Source of the DNA: Ahaetulla prasina
Taxonomy: Eukaryota; Chordata; Lepidosauria; Squamata; Colubridae
DNA length: 64,000 nucleotides
Assembly: GCF_028640845.1 (NCBI RefSeq)
Contig: NC_080540.1
Span: 278,085,524-278,149,523 of the forward strand
Direction of reading: 5' to 3'
Shown: positions 14,101 through 28,600 of the stretch, one piece after another
Position numbering within the stretch: the first letter of the stretch is position 1
Layout: each line of letters begins with the position of its first letter
The notes under the pieces: model-generated
Seen by the model: only the letters and a program-made list of their open reading frames with translations
The model's database searches: none
What the model was told of the DNA's origin: nothing
Made by a program: the position numbers and the translations under genes

Positions 14101-15059
14101 AATGAGCATAAAATAAAGTTTTAACCATAATCATCGTGTTTGTTTTAAAACTAAATAAATTTTAACTTTTTAAACAATAGCTGCAAATGGAGAGAGCTAG
14201 TAACTACTGAATCAACAAGTTACAGTAAATTACTCATTTGATTAGGTTCTTCCCAGACATTTATTCAGTGTGACTTAATCCAGTATCAAATCCATCCAAG
14301 ACATTCCATTGCACAGGGAGAGACCAAGGGGGTGCTAATTCTTAATGGTCAACAAGATGCCAGCTTAGATTCCATTCCTTTAAAGAACAGCATTCTTTTC
14401 TGAGTGGGAATGATGAGATCTGTAGTCCAACATGTGTGGAAAGCCCCAGCTTAGACAAGGCTAAAACTGAAGATGTATTCTGTAAACTAGGATATCTGTC
14501 CATTTGAAATCTGAACTCAGTGAGATCTACTTCTGAGTAGAAATGTATTGGATACATTTAAATAACCTTAAATGTATTAGGGTATATGTATTTATATTTT
14601 AACTGTTCTGTTGTTGTTCCTTGAACTTATAAACTCTTCTTGCTTCAAAATGTTAAACTAAAAGATGAATTGATTCATAAACTCCATTTCTCCCAATTTC
14701 TTCCCCATCCCCTTAAAACAGGGTTTCCGCCACCTCCACCAGATGACATTTATGATGGAGTAGAAGATGATGAGATTCCAGCAAAGTAAGTATGAATTAT
14801 AATTCATAATCCCAAAAGCTTTATCCAAAAACTTTCTACTATTGACCTCACCCCATTCCTAAGAGGACCATAAGAGGCGTGCATAAGAGCACAAACGTGC
14901 CTACCGTTCCTGTCCTATTGTTTTTCTTTTTTCTTCTTCTTATATATATATATATATATATACTGTATATGCTTATACCTCCTTATATTTCTTCATATAT
15001 ATGTTTATATACTATATAATTTTTTGTGTGTGATGCTTATGTATATTGTTGTGACAAAA

Positions 15060-15126
<67 letters not shown>

Positions 15127-18100
15127 AATTACCCACAAAGTGTTAGCTCAAGATGTAAATTTGTTAGGAAATTAACAAGTGACATAATGGGTGAATTTTG
15201 CAAGTTGTTTAAAATGAAATTATAGACATGTTTATCCATAAATTGGTTTCTGAACTCAATCCTGTGAATATTTCCTTCACCATGTCCCATGGAATTAATT
15301 GACGTTTCCTCCTATGGATACAAGTTTAGGACTGGGTTAAAGTCATGAGTCATATGTGATTCTCTTCTTTGTTATTATTATTATTGTTGTTGTTGTTGTT
15401 GTTGTTGTCATTTTAGCCCATTTCATGCATTATAGAGCAATTAATCCCAATGTACCTTCATATCATATTCAATCACCTTATGATTCTTGATGAAAGTATC
15501 TTTTCTTTTATGTGCACTGAGAGCATATGCACCAAGACAAATTCCTTGTGTGTCCAATCACAATTGGCCAATGAAAATTCTTTTCTTTTCTATTCTATTC
15601 TATATGGACACTCAAGAACATTATTTATGTTTCCAAATATATCTTAGTTGATCTACACATTTTGTTGGGATGTATACTTTAAATGTTTCAGGCAACTATA
15701 TTTCATATAGCAAATTATGATATATTAACACCATAATTTGCTATATTAACCCATTAGGCCAAAGTACTTGCTAACATTTTTTTTTATTCTACTATGTAAT
15801 AATTGTGTGCATACTTCAAAGATCTGTGTCACAGGATGAAGAGAAGAGTGACACCTGGTCCAAGGGGCTTTTGAAGATTTTAAAGGGAAAAGATTACCAA
15901 AAGAAAAGTATGCGAGAGGCACCATCCAAAATCAGTGTGACAGAAGATGAAAATTCCTTGTAAGAGACTGCTGTGAAAAGTAACACACGCAAAGCTCACT
16001 AAAGCTAATACCACGGATTCATTGATGATTGTGCTCTACTAACCACTTCTCACAGCAGCCTAATAAGCCACAAATCAAATATGCATAAGATAACTCAAGC
16101 TATGGAAATACCACTTGACTATAAAAAATTGGGCCTTTCTGTCTGTGACTTGATATCTTTTAACTATCATGGTTGCATGTTAGGCGAAGCGGTTTTTACT
16201 ATGAAGCAAGGAGAGATGAATAACAGTGTTGGAAGGAATTTTATAGGTCATCTAGTCCAACCCGCTGTTCAAGCAGGAGACCCAATACCATTTCTGACAA
16301 GTGACTGTCCAGGCTTTACTTGAAAGCCTCCAGTGGATAAAGCACCCACAACTTCTGAGGGCAAGCTGTTCCATTGATTGATTGTTCTCACTGTTAGAAA
16401 ATTTCTCCTTATTTCTAGATTTGAATCTCTCCTTGATCAGTTTCCATTGATATTTCCTTGTCTGGCCTTTGGGTGCTTTGGAAAATAGTTTGTCCTCCTC
16501 CCCTCTGTGACAGTCCCTCGAATATTGGAATATTGCTATCATGTCACCCCTGGTCTTCTCTTCACTAGACTAGCCATGCCCAGTTTTTGCAACTGCTCTT
16601 CATATGTTTTAGCCTCCAGGGCCCTAATCATCTAGATGGCTTCTATTGAGAACAGATTCAGGATACCAATCTGGGTAGCAGAATTAGAAGCAGGCAGACC
16701 TGACCTACTGGAATAAAAATTATTGGCCTTGCATAGCTCTAATTCACATTAGCTGGGTTTGACCAGGAAAACATGCTGGTAGAGTATGACTCCTAGTGGA
16801 ACAATGACAGTGTGGATTTCACAGAATTCCACTGCTAAATAGGAAGCATTCATCAGCATGCTCCTCCTTTAATTATATTGCTTTGATAGCAACAATAATA
16901 TATTGCATTTATGTAATACTTCGGAACTATTTAAAGCCCTTCCAGTTATTTCAGGCCAAGGTAACAATTTCAGAGTGGTATAATAGCTTTAGAAATAGAA
17001 GTCTAATTATAGCCAAGAAACAAAGCCAAGAAAAGTTCATGTGTGAAATAGGTAGAGATTCTTGCTATTATAATATTTATAGATGTGTTATTTAATTATG
17101 TAAAGCAAGGATGGATATTTTATGGCTTTCTTGATGTTGAACCTACCAACCTTAGTCTGCAGGTTGAATGACAAAATTTCAAGACAATTGCTTTATATTT
17201 TTGTATTTAGCCACATACAATTTAAAGTTATGATAATACCACTCCTTCCATTTCATATATTAATTAAGGTTGTTTCTAAATTTATTTCTAGAAGAAGTCC
17301 TTCAGCAAAACAAACAGGGAAGGGTAAGTTGTTGGATGAAATTCTTTGACTGTGGCTGAATTGAATTACAATTACTACTATATCTTCAATGCAGAAATCT
17401 GAATAACCGTGAGATGGCAGCAAAGAGATCTTTTAAAATGTAGGCTTTTGCTGCCATCTCATGGTTGTGGCCTTTTGCCACCTGAATATAGTATCTTCAG
17501 CTTAGTATTTCTCAAACTGCTTGAGTTTTTACTTCAGCTTTCCTTTGCTTTACAGACCTATGAAGTTTGTAGATGCAAGGATTAATCACAGTTTTACTTT
17601 TTTATCATCGTTGTAACTGTGAAGGCCACTAAATGAAGCAGCCACTAAACAAAGCCTATTTGTAACATATTTTAATGTGATATGTAGTTTGAAGCCAGAG
17701 ACTGTTGAAGAAATATTTTGGGGTATCTGCAGTGACAAGCATAATACTCCTTAGGCAACAAATACTGACAAGCAGCTTTGGGCCTACATAATATTCAGTG
17801 AATTGTTTTGAAATGTGTTGCTGCTTCCAAGTAATTCCTGTTTTAAGATTCCAACTCAGTGAGATTAATAGCATCTAGTAACACAGTTTAACAGCAATCA
17901 CAGGACACAATCCAATCCAAAAATATGTATATACATAAGCCAGTAGTGCCCTGAAATGCATTAGCTAAGTCTTAATTAACTCGGTCAGAATATTTCTAGA
18001 CTGTTCACACCTCAACTTATGGTTGAGGTGTTGAACATGTTGTTCTGTTAATATAAGAAAGTTCACGTAATAGCCCAGTTTATATTTGTCATGGCATATC

Positions 18101-21100
18101 ATAATACACAAATTCACTGTTACAACATATTACTCAATGTACCTGGCCAGGTTTACATGACAAATATCATGGTAACTTTTGCCTTGTCTAAGCTTTATTT
18201 GAATGGCTAAACAATCCAGGAAACAAAAACTGGTTTATTTTTAAACTGCAAAGTTACAGTAATTGAAATTCCAATTCAACTCTAGGAAGAGTTGTGAAGC
18301 GCAATTTTAAGATAACATAAAGATAATGTCTTGGTTTAAAGTATGGCTTTTGTCTAAAAGTGAAATCCTAATTTATTATTTTTGTCCAAATTTATCACCA
18401 AACTATATGTATAAGCATAACCAATGATAATTATCTTTTATTTCTTCAAATCTATCTTAGATTCTGGAGACAGTGATGTTTACGATGATGTTGAATCCAC
18501 TGACTTCCCTCTCCCACCAAAAGAAATTAGGCAAGTTAAAATAAGTTTAAAAGTTTGTTTGTTTTCTTTTGTACAGAGTGGGGGCTGGCTGACTTGTTGT
18601 ATAAACTAGTAAAAACAATTTGCAGTTGCAGCTAAATATATCAATGTAATGCACTGATGGGTTGCTTTTTTTTCCTTTTGTCCTAATGTATTGTTTTAGC
18701 CTCGGGAAAAATATAAAATCTTTGAACTTTGGGAGGGGCAAATCTGATGAACGTGATTCACAGAAGTTTAAGAAGATTGACAAAGAAGAGAAAGATTTTC
18801 GGAAAAAATTCAAAGTAAGTATTTGTATGATTGAGTGTAAACATCAATATGTTAAATAAACATGTAAGCAATCTTAAACATATCAATGCAACACCTGATC
18901 ATTATGTAATTTTCCAGCTTCACAAAAGCCCATAAATATTGATAAGGGGTCCAGTTTCCACAAGATGTTGATGTTTCCTAACTATACACATTAATCCCAT
19001 ACCTAAAACTGGTGAAATGGTAAAAGTGTTGACTCAGTGCTTGGAAATTGTCAGGGCTCGAAAGGGTAAGAACAGGCTTTGACCGAATCCCTCCAGGGTT
19101 GGATGGCCGTTTTTTTCTGAGCCAAATTCCAGGGAAAATTTGTTTTTGTCTCTGAAAAGAGGTGGTATGCAATTTGACAAGATCAGTTGGTGGCAGTTGT
19201 GCCCAGGAAGGTTTTTGAATAGTGACATTTTCTTTTTGCAGTAATAGCAACAATTCTGAATGAGGAAGCCCTGTGCAGTCACCTATGCCTTACAGTAGTT
19301 ACTCTGCTTGGAATAATGTAATGTGCTGTACAAGGGGAAGTTGTTAGAAAGGATTTGGAAGTTACAGTTGATACAAAATGCAGGGGTTCAGGGATTGACA
19401 GGTGTACCCCAAAATAGTGACTCCACTGCTTAAGGAGTTGCATTGGTTGCAAATTGGCTTCTTGCTATGATTTAAGATGCTGTTTGTTGTCTTTAAGGTC
19501 CTACATGGCTTCAGACGGAATGATCTGCATATAGTTAGGTTTGATAGATAAATATGTTTGACAAATAAAATATCTCAGGAAGTGAGAGAGATGGGGGGGA
19601 AAGATAGAAAATGGAAAGAAGACCACTAAGAAACATTGGTTAAAAAGAGGATATATTTATATGTTGTATGTTATGTGTTTGTCATATTGTGTCATAATAA
19701 AATATTAAAAATTTAAAAAGAAAATATGTTAGGAAGTGACTTCTGTATTTATCTGCCTCTGCAAATCAAAATCAAAATTGGGTTGATTCCCTCCAAATCC
19801 CTTCTATACAAAAATGCCATTTGTGTTGTGCAAACCTAGCTGTTATGGCTCACACATGGCAGTGAATATTTCACATGACCCATCATATTGGGTCTCTCAT
19901 TTTCTCTCTTTCAAGCTATAATAACCTTTTTTATAATCTATTCTAATCTAATCATCAAAATCATAAATCAGAAGCAACATTTTAGTCAAAAAGCCCATTA
20001 GACGCTTCCATTTTCATTGAACTGAGTGGAGTTCATTTTCTGATAGTAATAGTTAGGTTTAGTTAGATGCTTTAAAATCTTAATTCATCCCCTGTTTCCC
20101 TGAAAATAAGACATCCCCTGATAATAAGCCCAATCAGGCTTTTGAGCACATGCGCTAAAATACCCCCCCCCAAAATAAGCCCTCCCCGAAAATATTTAAC
20201 AGCATGAGCAGCTGGTCCTCGCCATTTCCTCTGGTTAGGGTTAGGGAGACAGAGCTGGAAATCAGGTAAGACAGCAAGAGGAATCCCATCTTGCTCCCCA
20301 AAATAAGATCTCCCCGAAAATAAGGCTAAGCGCTTATTTCGGGGTTCAAAAATATAAGACAGGGTCTTATTTTGGGAGAATCACGGTAAAAGCGTACCAA
20401 AAAGCATTTCAAAAAGCTGCCTTGAAGAATAATTAGTCTTCTTTCGTTCCCCTGGGAAAAATGTGAAAGTAGTCTTATTTCCCCATTGAAAACACTCTTA
20501 GCAAAGCATTTTGTAGGTCTGATAGCAAGAGGAAGTCATTCAATAGTCTCAAGGGAGTGTTCAAGTTTTGATCCAGAGGAAATGCAAATCTCTGAAGAAC
20601 CTGATGTGTTGCTTGGTTTGAAATTCTCTGTGAATCAAAAAAATTAAAAAAGGATGCAATTTTGTAGGGTGTTACTGCACTATGTGTTTCCTTGCTCACC
20701 TATCCACTGCAGCTGCTCTTTTGTAAAACTCAGCACACATAGGACTGGATTACATGACTAATTAATTAAATAAGTCCTCTGATAAATCAGACTAAAGACT
20801 AACTAGCTTAGTTTCTTTTTCCACCTTGGTGAAACAGAAACAAAAAAAACCCACTGGGAAGATCAGAGATAGGAGGGTGTTAGGAACTTTTCACTCATGT
20901 TCCTTAATGATTGGTCTAGAAACTTAAACTGCATCTCATATTGGAAGTAAAATATTACCATCCTAACTACTAGTTATTAAAAAAATCCTTATTCTCCCAG
21001 TTTCTATGTTGTGGCCTGCCAGCGGCCAGCAGAGCTGGTGGCAGATTCAGACAGTGAGGCGGTTGGGGAGGAACATGGGCCAGTCCTGGAGTCTGGGGAA

Positions 21101-24100
21101 GTGCTCTGCATCGGCGGTAGAGATGGGGCCAGGGCTGTCTGACAGCTGTCAGCTGTCTTCGGAGTCAGACATCAGTGGGGCAGAAGAACAGCTGGAGCCT
21201 GTTCCCAGTGTGGGCATGCACACAGCTGCCAGGAGAAGGGAACAGCTAAGGAACAAGGGTCAATTTGGGACTAAAGCCACAGGTGGACTGTGAATGGCCG
21301 CTCCCATAAGAAATAAAGATGGTCTTCTGTTCCCCGGGGAAGGCTGTTTTTGCCCTCCTGGAGGCTCCAGGAAGGCCTCTAGAGCCTGGGGAGGGTGAAA
21401 ACCGGGCCTACTGGAAGTACCAGAAGTTTGGAAATGGGCCCATTTCCAGCCTCCGGAGGGCGCGCAAAGCAAAATGGTTGTTACAACTGGTGAATCCCAC
21501 CACTGCTCTGTAGTTTTAGGAATGGGATGGAGAAGCAACAGATAGGCCACTGACTTACTGCCCAACTGAAATAGTGTTCTGATAGAGGTCCTATCCAGTT
21601 CCTTGCCTGGATCATCAGGCGAGAAGAATAGTTGAACAAAGATCACTCACTGTCTAATCAAATTGTCTTGTACTGTATGCTTTGAGAGGTGCAGCATACT
21701 CTGTAGCAGGGGTGGGATTCAGCCAGTTCGAGTTTGAAAGGGAAAATCAAATGAATTTCAGGTAATAGCCTAATCTTCTAACAGGATTACGTTTATTCAA
21801 CTGTATACAAAGCCAAAAGTATAATTTCAATTGATGTTTAATATTTATTTATGAATAATTCATTTTATTTCCACAGTATGAAGGTGATATTCGAGTTCTG
21901 TACACTACTACCGTATCTAAAGCACCATCCCAAAAGAAAAGAGGTTCCAAAGATTTGCAAGTCAAGCCAGGAGAAGTGGTTGAGGTTATTCAAGATGTGG
22001 ATGATACTAAAGTGCTTTGTAGGAATGAAGAAGGAAAATGTAAGTACTAACACAGAAAGGAAGTTATGAAAAGCAGAAGTGCCCATCCAAATATTTATTT
22101 TATTTTTTATTTATTTATTTTGTTGAGTACATATTAGATAATATGTATATAATATAATATAAGTATAAATATAAATATTATATTAAAATATAAGTATAAG
22201 CATGAATTGAATACATAAAATGAATACAATTAAAGGGAACATTAGGACAGGGATGGTAGGCACACTGGTGCTCTTATGCACACTCCTTACAGACCTCTTA
22301 GGAATGGGGTGAGGTCAACAGTAGACAGTCTTAGGTTAAAGTTTTGGGGGTTTTGGTATGAGACCACAGAGTCTGGTAGTGCATTCCAGGCATTAACAAC
22401 TCTGTTACTGAAGTCATATTTTCTGCAATCGAGTTTGGAGAGGTTCACTTTAAGTTTGTATCTATTGTGTGCTCGTGTATTGTTGTAGTTGAAGCTGAAG
22501 TAGTCATTGACAGATAGGACATTGTAGTGGATGATTTTATGAGCTATGCTCAGGTCATACCGAAGGCGGCGTAGTTCTAAATTTTCTAAACCCAGAATTT
22601 CAAGTCTGGTGGCATAGGTATTTTGTTGCAAGCAGAGGAGTGGAGGACTCTTCTTGTGAAATATTTCTGGATGTACTCAATTGTATTAATGTCCGATATG
22701 CAGTATGGGTTCCAGACAGATAAGCTGTATTCGAGAATTGGTCTAGCAAATGTTTTGTATGCTCTGGTTAGTAGTGTAATCTTACTGGAGAAGAAGCTAT
22801 GCAAGAATGATTAGGTTTACAACTCTTAATGCCTTTTTGGCAATGTTGTTACAGTGGGCTTTAGCACTTAGATCATTTGATATGAGTACTCCAAGGTCCT
22901 TGACAGAGTGAAGGTCATCTACAAGGTTATGTCCACTTAGCTTGTATTTTATGTTCCGATTCTTTTTGCCAATGTGTAAGACAGAGCGTTTGTTGGTTGA
23001 GATTTGGAGTTGCCAATTTTTTGACCATTCTGACTCAAAATCAAGGTCTTTTTGAAGGGTAGCAGCATTGTTGGTAATGTTAAATAGTTTCACATCATCA
23101 GCGAAGAGAACTCAGTTACTTATAATATGATCACAAAGGTCATTTATGTATAGTATGAAGAGTGTTGGTCCTAGAACGCTGCCTTGGGGGACACCATTAC
23201 TTTGCAGGTGGCGCAGCATAAAGAGATTGGTCTGTAATTTTCAACTAGGCTGGGGTCTCCCTTTTGTTTTGTTTGTTTTGTTGGGAAAAAAAGGAAGTTG
23301 GAGTTAGTTAGTTAGTTAGTTTATTTATTTATTTATTTATTTATTTTGTCACACAGTATAAAAGCGTAAGCATGAAATAACTATACAATATATAAGTATA
23401 TATATAAGTATGAGTATGTAATAACTAAATTAATTGAATATAAAGAAAGGAAGCAATAGAATAGAATAGAATAGAATTTTTATTGGCCAAGTGTGATTGG
23501 ACACACAAGGAATTTGTCTTGGTGCATATGCTCTCAGTGTACATAAAAGAAAAGATACGTTCATCAAGGTACAACATTTACAACACAATTGGTCAATATA
23601 TCAATATAAATCATAAGGATTGCCAGCAACAAGTTATAGTCATACAGTCATAAATGGAAAGAGATTGGTGATGGGAACTATGAGAAGATTAATAGTAGTG
23701 CAGATTCAGTAAATAGTTTGACAGTGTTGATGGAATTATTTGTTTAGCAGAGTGATGGCCTTCGGGAAAAAACTGTTCTTGTGTCTAGTTGTTCTGGTGT
23801 GCAGTGCTCGATAGTGTCATTTTGAGGGTAGTAATTGAAACAGTTTATGTCCAGGATGCGAGGGACAGGAAACAATAGGACAGGAACGGTAGGAGTAGAA
23901 GTTGTTGAACTCCAACTTCCATCAGCCTTAATGCTTATGGCCAAACATAAGAAATGATGGGATTCATAATCCAATAACAGTTAAAGGACAATAAAAGGAT
24001 CTTTGTACATTCAAGATCACTATGGGCCATACAGGTATTACTAGCAATAGCTCAAATGGTTTTCAGATTAATTACAGAACATAATTATTTTGAACACTGC

Positions 24101-25574
24101 TGAATATTTTTATTTAAAATATAATATGTCCTTACTAAGCTCCTATTGCTGATTTTATATTGAGACTAATCTATGGATGGTTAAAATAAACTCCTTCTTT
24201 CTAAAAGGAAAAATTGGTTTCAGAGAATATTCATCTATATCTGGAGCGAAGGGCTAAGTTCGTATGTCACACTAAGACACAGCTTTTTTAACCAGGTCTT
24301 GTTCATTAAACTCCAATTGGAGAGTTTTATTATAACTATAAGCCAAGCTTTATAAACTATGTGGATTCAATGCCCAAGGCCAAGCCAAACACATCCCATT
24401 ACTCACTTAGCCGGATTCATGAATCTAGATATTTATGTGGTTCTTAGCCACAAATTTGGGGAATTGCTAGGTTCTTGGCCAGTACCAGCCTGGATACAAT
24501 TTTGAATGCTTTGCTAGCAGTAGTAGCTGTTTTGTGTTGGAAAAAAGGATTTGCCTGTGTATGTGTGTGCGCATTCCTCGGAGCCGAACGTTACAGTTTG
24601 CAAAGCCAGTTATAAGAGAAAGTAGATTTATTTAAAGCAATTGTCAAAGTGTGACCAATGGTACTTTTTCAGTGGGGTGTCTGTGTGACTTTAAGCAGAA
24701 CATTTGCTTGACAGAGAGCTTTTTGTTTCCATTACTATGTACGAGTAGATGATTTACAGGCATAAAGAAAAAAATAGAACTACTGTATTTACAGTAGTAT
24801 GATCAAACTTCCCAGTACAGTTTCTTCCTCCTTTCTGTCTCTCTAAAGGCTCTAACTTTATCTACCACTTCCCCAGAGCCATTTGCTAGTGACCGCCCAT
24901 TCCACTGCTTAGTTACCAATTCCCTCAGCTCTTCCCAATTTGGGGCTTCCTCCAGGTCCCCACATGTCCCTCTGCAGGCAACCCTCTCTGGTCTTAGGCA
25001 GGGGTGGTATTCACTTACCTTTGCTACCGGTTCGCAAATGGGAGTGTGCGCAGGGCCTTCCGCACATGCGCAGAGCGTCAAAAACAGGACATGATGACGT
25101 CCAGGTGGGTGGGCGGAGCCTCCCGCAGCCAACACTATCGGTTCGGATAGAACTAACTGAATACCACCACTGGTCTTAGGGTTTGGTAAAACATATCCCT
25201 TTGTCCAGGTCTTGGCTTCTCTTTTCCCAACCAGTGTTTTTACCCTCTCTCTCTCTCTGGGGCAGGAAATTGGCCAGAACCCTCCCAGTGATGTCTCATT
25301 CCAGCCACCATCTTCCCATATGGTCTCTTCAAAGGTTCTCTCTATGTTGTGATGCCTGAAAACAACCAGCTTCAGACATGGCAATGCATTCCTCCACAGC
25401 TAAGAAGATCAGATCTTTAGACTCCCACACTTTCAACACTAAGCTTGGCCAATAAAAATTCTACCTCCACCTGCCTCATAAGAGTCCTGGTTAGCAGTAA
25501 GGCAGCTCATCTGTTCCCATGACAGCACAGCTGCATCTCAAGGCCATACTTAAACTTCTCCCCATCTTTCTTTC

Positions 25575-25614
<40 letters not shown>

Positions 25615-28600
25615 TTTCTTTTCTTTCTTTCTTTCTCTTCCTTTCTTTCTTTCTTTCTTTCTTTCCTTGCACCAGCAGCCAGCCTGCCCAAAAAGCCCAT
25701 ATTCCACAGCCAATATATGATAAAGAAGAGAGGTTCTTGCTGCTCTCTGAGCTTGGGTTTTTTTTTGTTTTTTTGTTTTTTTTGCAGATGTGTATTACCC
25801 AAAGTAGGTAATATCATCAATGCTAGTAAGGAATGGGGTTTGCTTTCAGTTTATATTCTAGTGCAGGGGTGTCAAACTCATGTCATCATGGCTTTGTCAC
25901 GTGACGTATCGGGACTTTTTTTTCCTTTTGCTAAACCGGGTGTAGGAGTGGCTAGCGTGTGACGCATCTGGCCCACGGGCTGGGAATTTGACTGCCCTGT
26001 TCTAGTAACTTGCCCTGTCAATGTTGGTGGAGATTCTTTGGTTGGGCTGTTTACTGTTTGATTGGCAGTTTCTTGATTGGGGTTTACTTTTGTTGTTGTT
26101 AACTTTTTGATTGTTGGTCTGATGTTAATCTTGGAGTTAATCTATGCTCATCTGGGTGTTCATTGTTGGTGGGAGATGTTTTGGTCCTTTTTGTTCCAAT
26201 TTGGGGTTGTTGATTGTCTCTTTTGCATAGTATGTAGATGTTGTTTATTTCTATATGTCTAGATTTCATGCATTCATGCTTTGGAACAAAGGTAGAAAGA
26301 AGACCCTGAGATTAGCAGTCTCAAAAGACAAAAGATTGGGTAAAATGAAAGACAAGGGGGACACTGAGTGAATGCCTAACTCTCTGTCTACACCCCAACA
26401 TCCCATATAGTCAGAAGGAATTGAAGAATCAGTCAATATTTGAAGAATCAGTCAACACTTTCAGTATAGTAACAATAACAGTATAACAGAGTTGGAAGGG
26501 ACATTGGAAGTTTTGTAGTCCAACCCCCTACTCAAGCAGGAGACCCTACAACATTCTGGATAAATGGCTGTCCAGTCTTTTCATAAAGACCTCCAGTGAT
26601 GAAGCACCCACAATTTCTGAAATATTGTGTTGCTTGGGGAATAGAATAGAATAGAATAGAATAGAATAGAATAGAATAGAATAGAATAGAATAGAATAGA
26701 ATTTTTTATTGGCCAAGTGTGATTGGACACACAAGGATTTGTCTTGGTGCATACGCTCTCAATGTACATAAAAGAAAAGATACCTTCATCAAGAATCATA
26801 AGGTACAACACTTAATGATAGTCACAGGGTACAAATAAGCAATCAGGAAACAATCAATATCAATATAAATCATAAGGATACAAGCAACAAAGTTACAGTC
26901 ATACAATCTGTATGTAATATCAAGGATTTAAAAATCAATAAACATACTTGAGCAATGTTAATGAATGCATTCAGGGGAAATCTCCAAAACTCTGACTTGT
27001 TCTAGTAAAAGGAAAATATGCATAAAGATAGTTCTGAATGAACAAAGCCTCTAAGGGGAAAACAAGGCAGGTTTGGCTTTCGGTTGTCTGGAACGCTCTT
27101 ATCTCTTCATTCTAACACACAAAAATGAAATCTTGATATTGTACATCTGTAACAACATTACAGATTAATTTTGTAAATAGAATGATTCTAAGAATGATTT
27201 TTAAAAGATACCTTAGGGATCCTTATGGGTTGCATGTCCTATCTCTGTATAAAACATCTTTACTGAAAGAATAGGTATTTTGCTACTTCTCATTTCTATA
27301 TAGGGATGGGGAAAGTGATAGAATAATAAATAATAGGGCAACTTTTTCTACATTTCAGTCCTTCTTGAACAAGTAAATTATGAGTCCAAATTTCCCAACA
27401 CAACCTCCAGAATTCTGGGAGTTGCTATCAAACCCACCTGGAGAGTTGAAGGTTGTCACCAAGAAAAAGAATAACCTTGATGAACAGGAAGAAGAGTCAC
27501 TATCAAAACAATCAGATTTTAAAAAATCTGAGTTGGGCCAGATCTGTAACCAGAGTAAGTGTCTCCGACTGCACTCCCCTCATTCTCATGAAGATAAAAG
27601 GAGCGAGAAGGGAAGTGCATTCAGACTTTCAAGGTTCTGCTACAATAAAAGTAAAATTAGTGTGCATGTCTTTACCTTGAAGGTCTGACAAAAGTTTGGT
27701 AAATCTTTCATAGCAGGCTCTCCAACCTTGGCAACTTTAAAGCTTGTGGACTTCAACTCCCCGAATTCCTCAGGCAGCTTTGCGGGAACTCTGGGAGTTG
27801 AAGTCCACAAGTCTTAAAGTTGCCAAGGTTGGAGACCCCTGTTTCATAGGAACGTTACATTTTACTGTTTGTTAGTTTGCCATCTTTGTGATATCACGGC
27901 TCATTCATAACAGTTTTTCTTTCTACATCTTATCACCCTTCTGATGTACTGAGACTTCAATTCCTAAAATCTCTTTTCAGCCTTGTGCAAAATGCCAGGA
28001 GTTGTAATCCTGACCTATTGGGAAGGTAGTAGGTTATGGAAGGGAAACTTTTCATGCCTCGTCTAATGTGGGCAAACTATAATTTTGTTTGAGCAATCCT
28101 TAGAATTGATTAAGGAGCCACGAGATGAGGGTGTTATGGCCAATTGCCTTTTGTTCAGCATCATGCTGAATGAATGGCAATTTTAACTTGCTTTTCCGAA
28201 GGCACCTGGTTCTCATGAATAAGTCCGTTTGTTATGCATATCTTTCCCCAGGGAGGTATTAATGATTGGAATTTTAGGAATGCAGACTGCCGCTTGTGTG
28301 ACCTTTCACTTTATTTCTCTACAAAGCCCCAGAAGCTGGCACTACAGCTCTGCTCCTTTGCCTTTTCCCTTGAAGTTCAAAACCCTTTTAACAACAGGGG
28401 ATACTACTAAATCAGGGTGAGATTATATTATTTGCCTTCTGGAATCCAGATAATGTAGCCCATCATTCCTTCCTTCAAAGACATGATTCACAAAATGATT
28501 TCAATAAATATGCTTGCACGCCAATGTCCTAAAGCAGAACTTGGCAATACGTTTAGTTCTCTGGGAGACTTCCTTTTCACATTTCATTCCTTCTGTGTTT

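Larger units (their letters stand above)
18815..21876 (+). other. FYB1: FYB1 intron with L2, MITE and GC-rich repeat
   Basis: No exon seen. It contains an L2 relic (19360-19540), a MITE (20088-20388) and an unclassified GC-rich block (21005-21513). Stretches 18815-19360 and 20389-21004 look unique. Confidence 0.55.

Noticed and set aside
20235..20255. Telomere-like GGTTAGGGTTAGGG
   Set aside because: Only two units, and inside the interior of a MITE family that also occurs at 49345-49624.
24803..25384. 193-codon minus-strand open frame
   Set aside because: It runs straight through a hAT MITE with an exact target duplication, so it cannot be a conserved gene.
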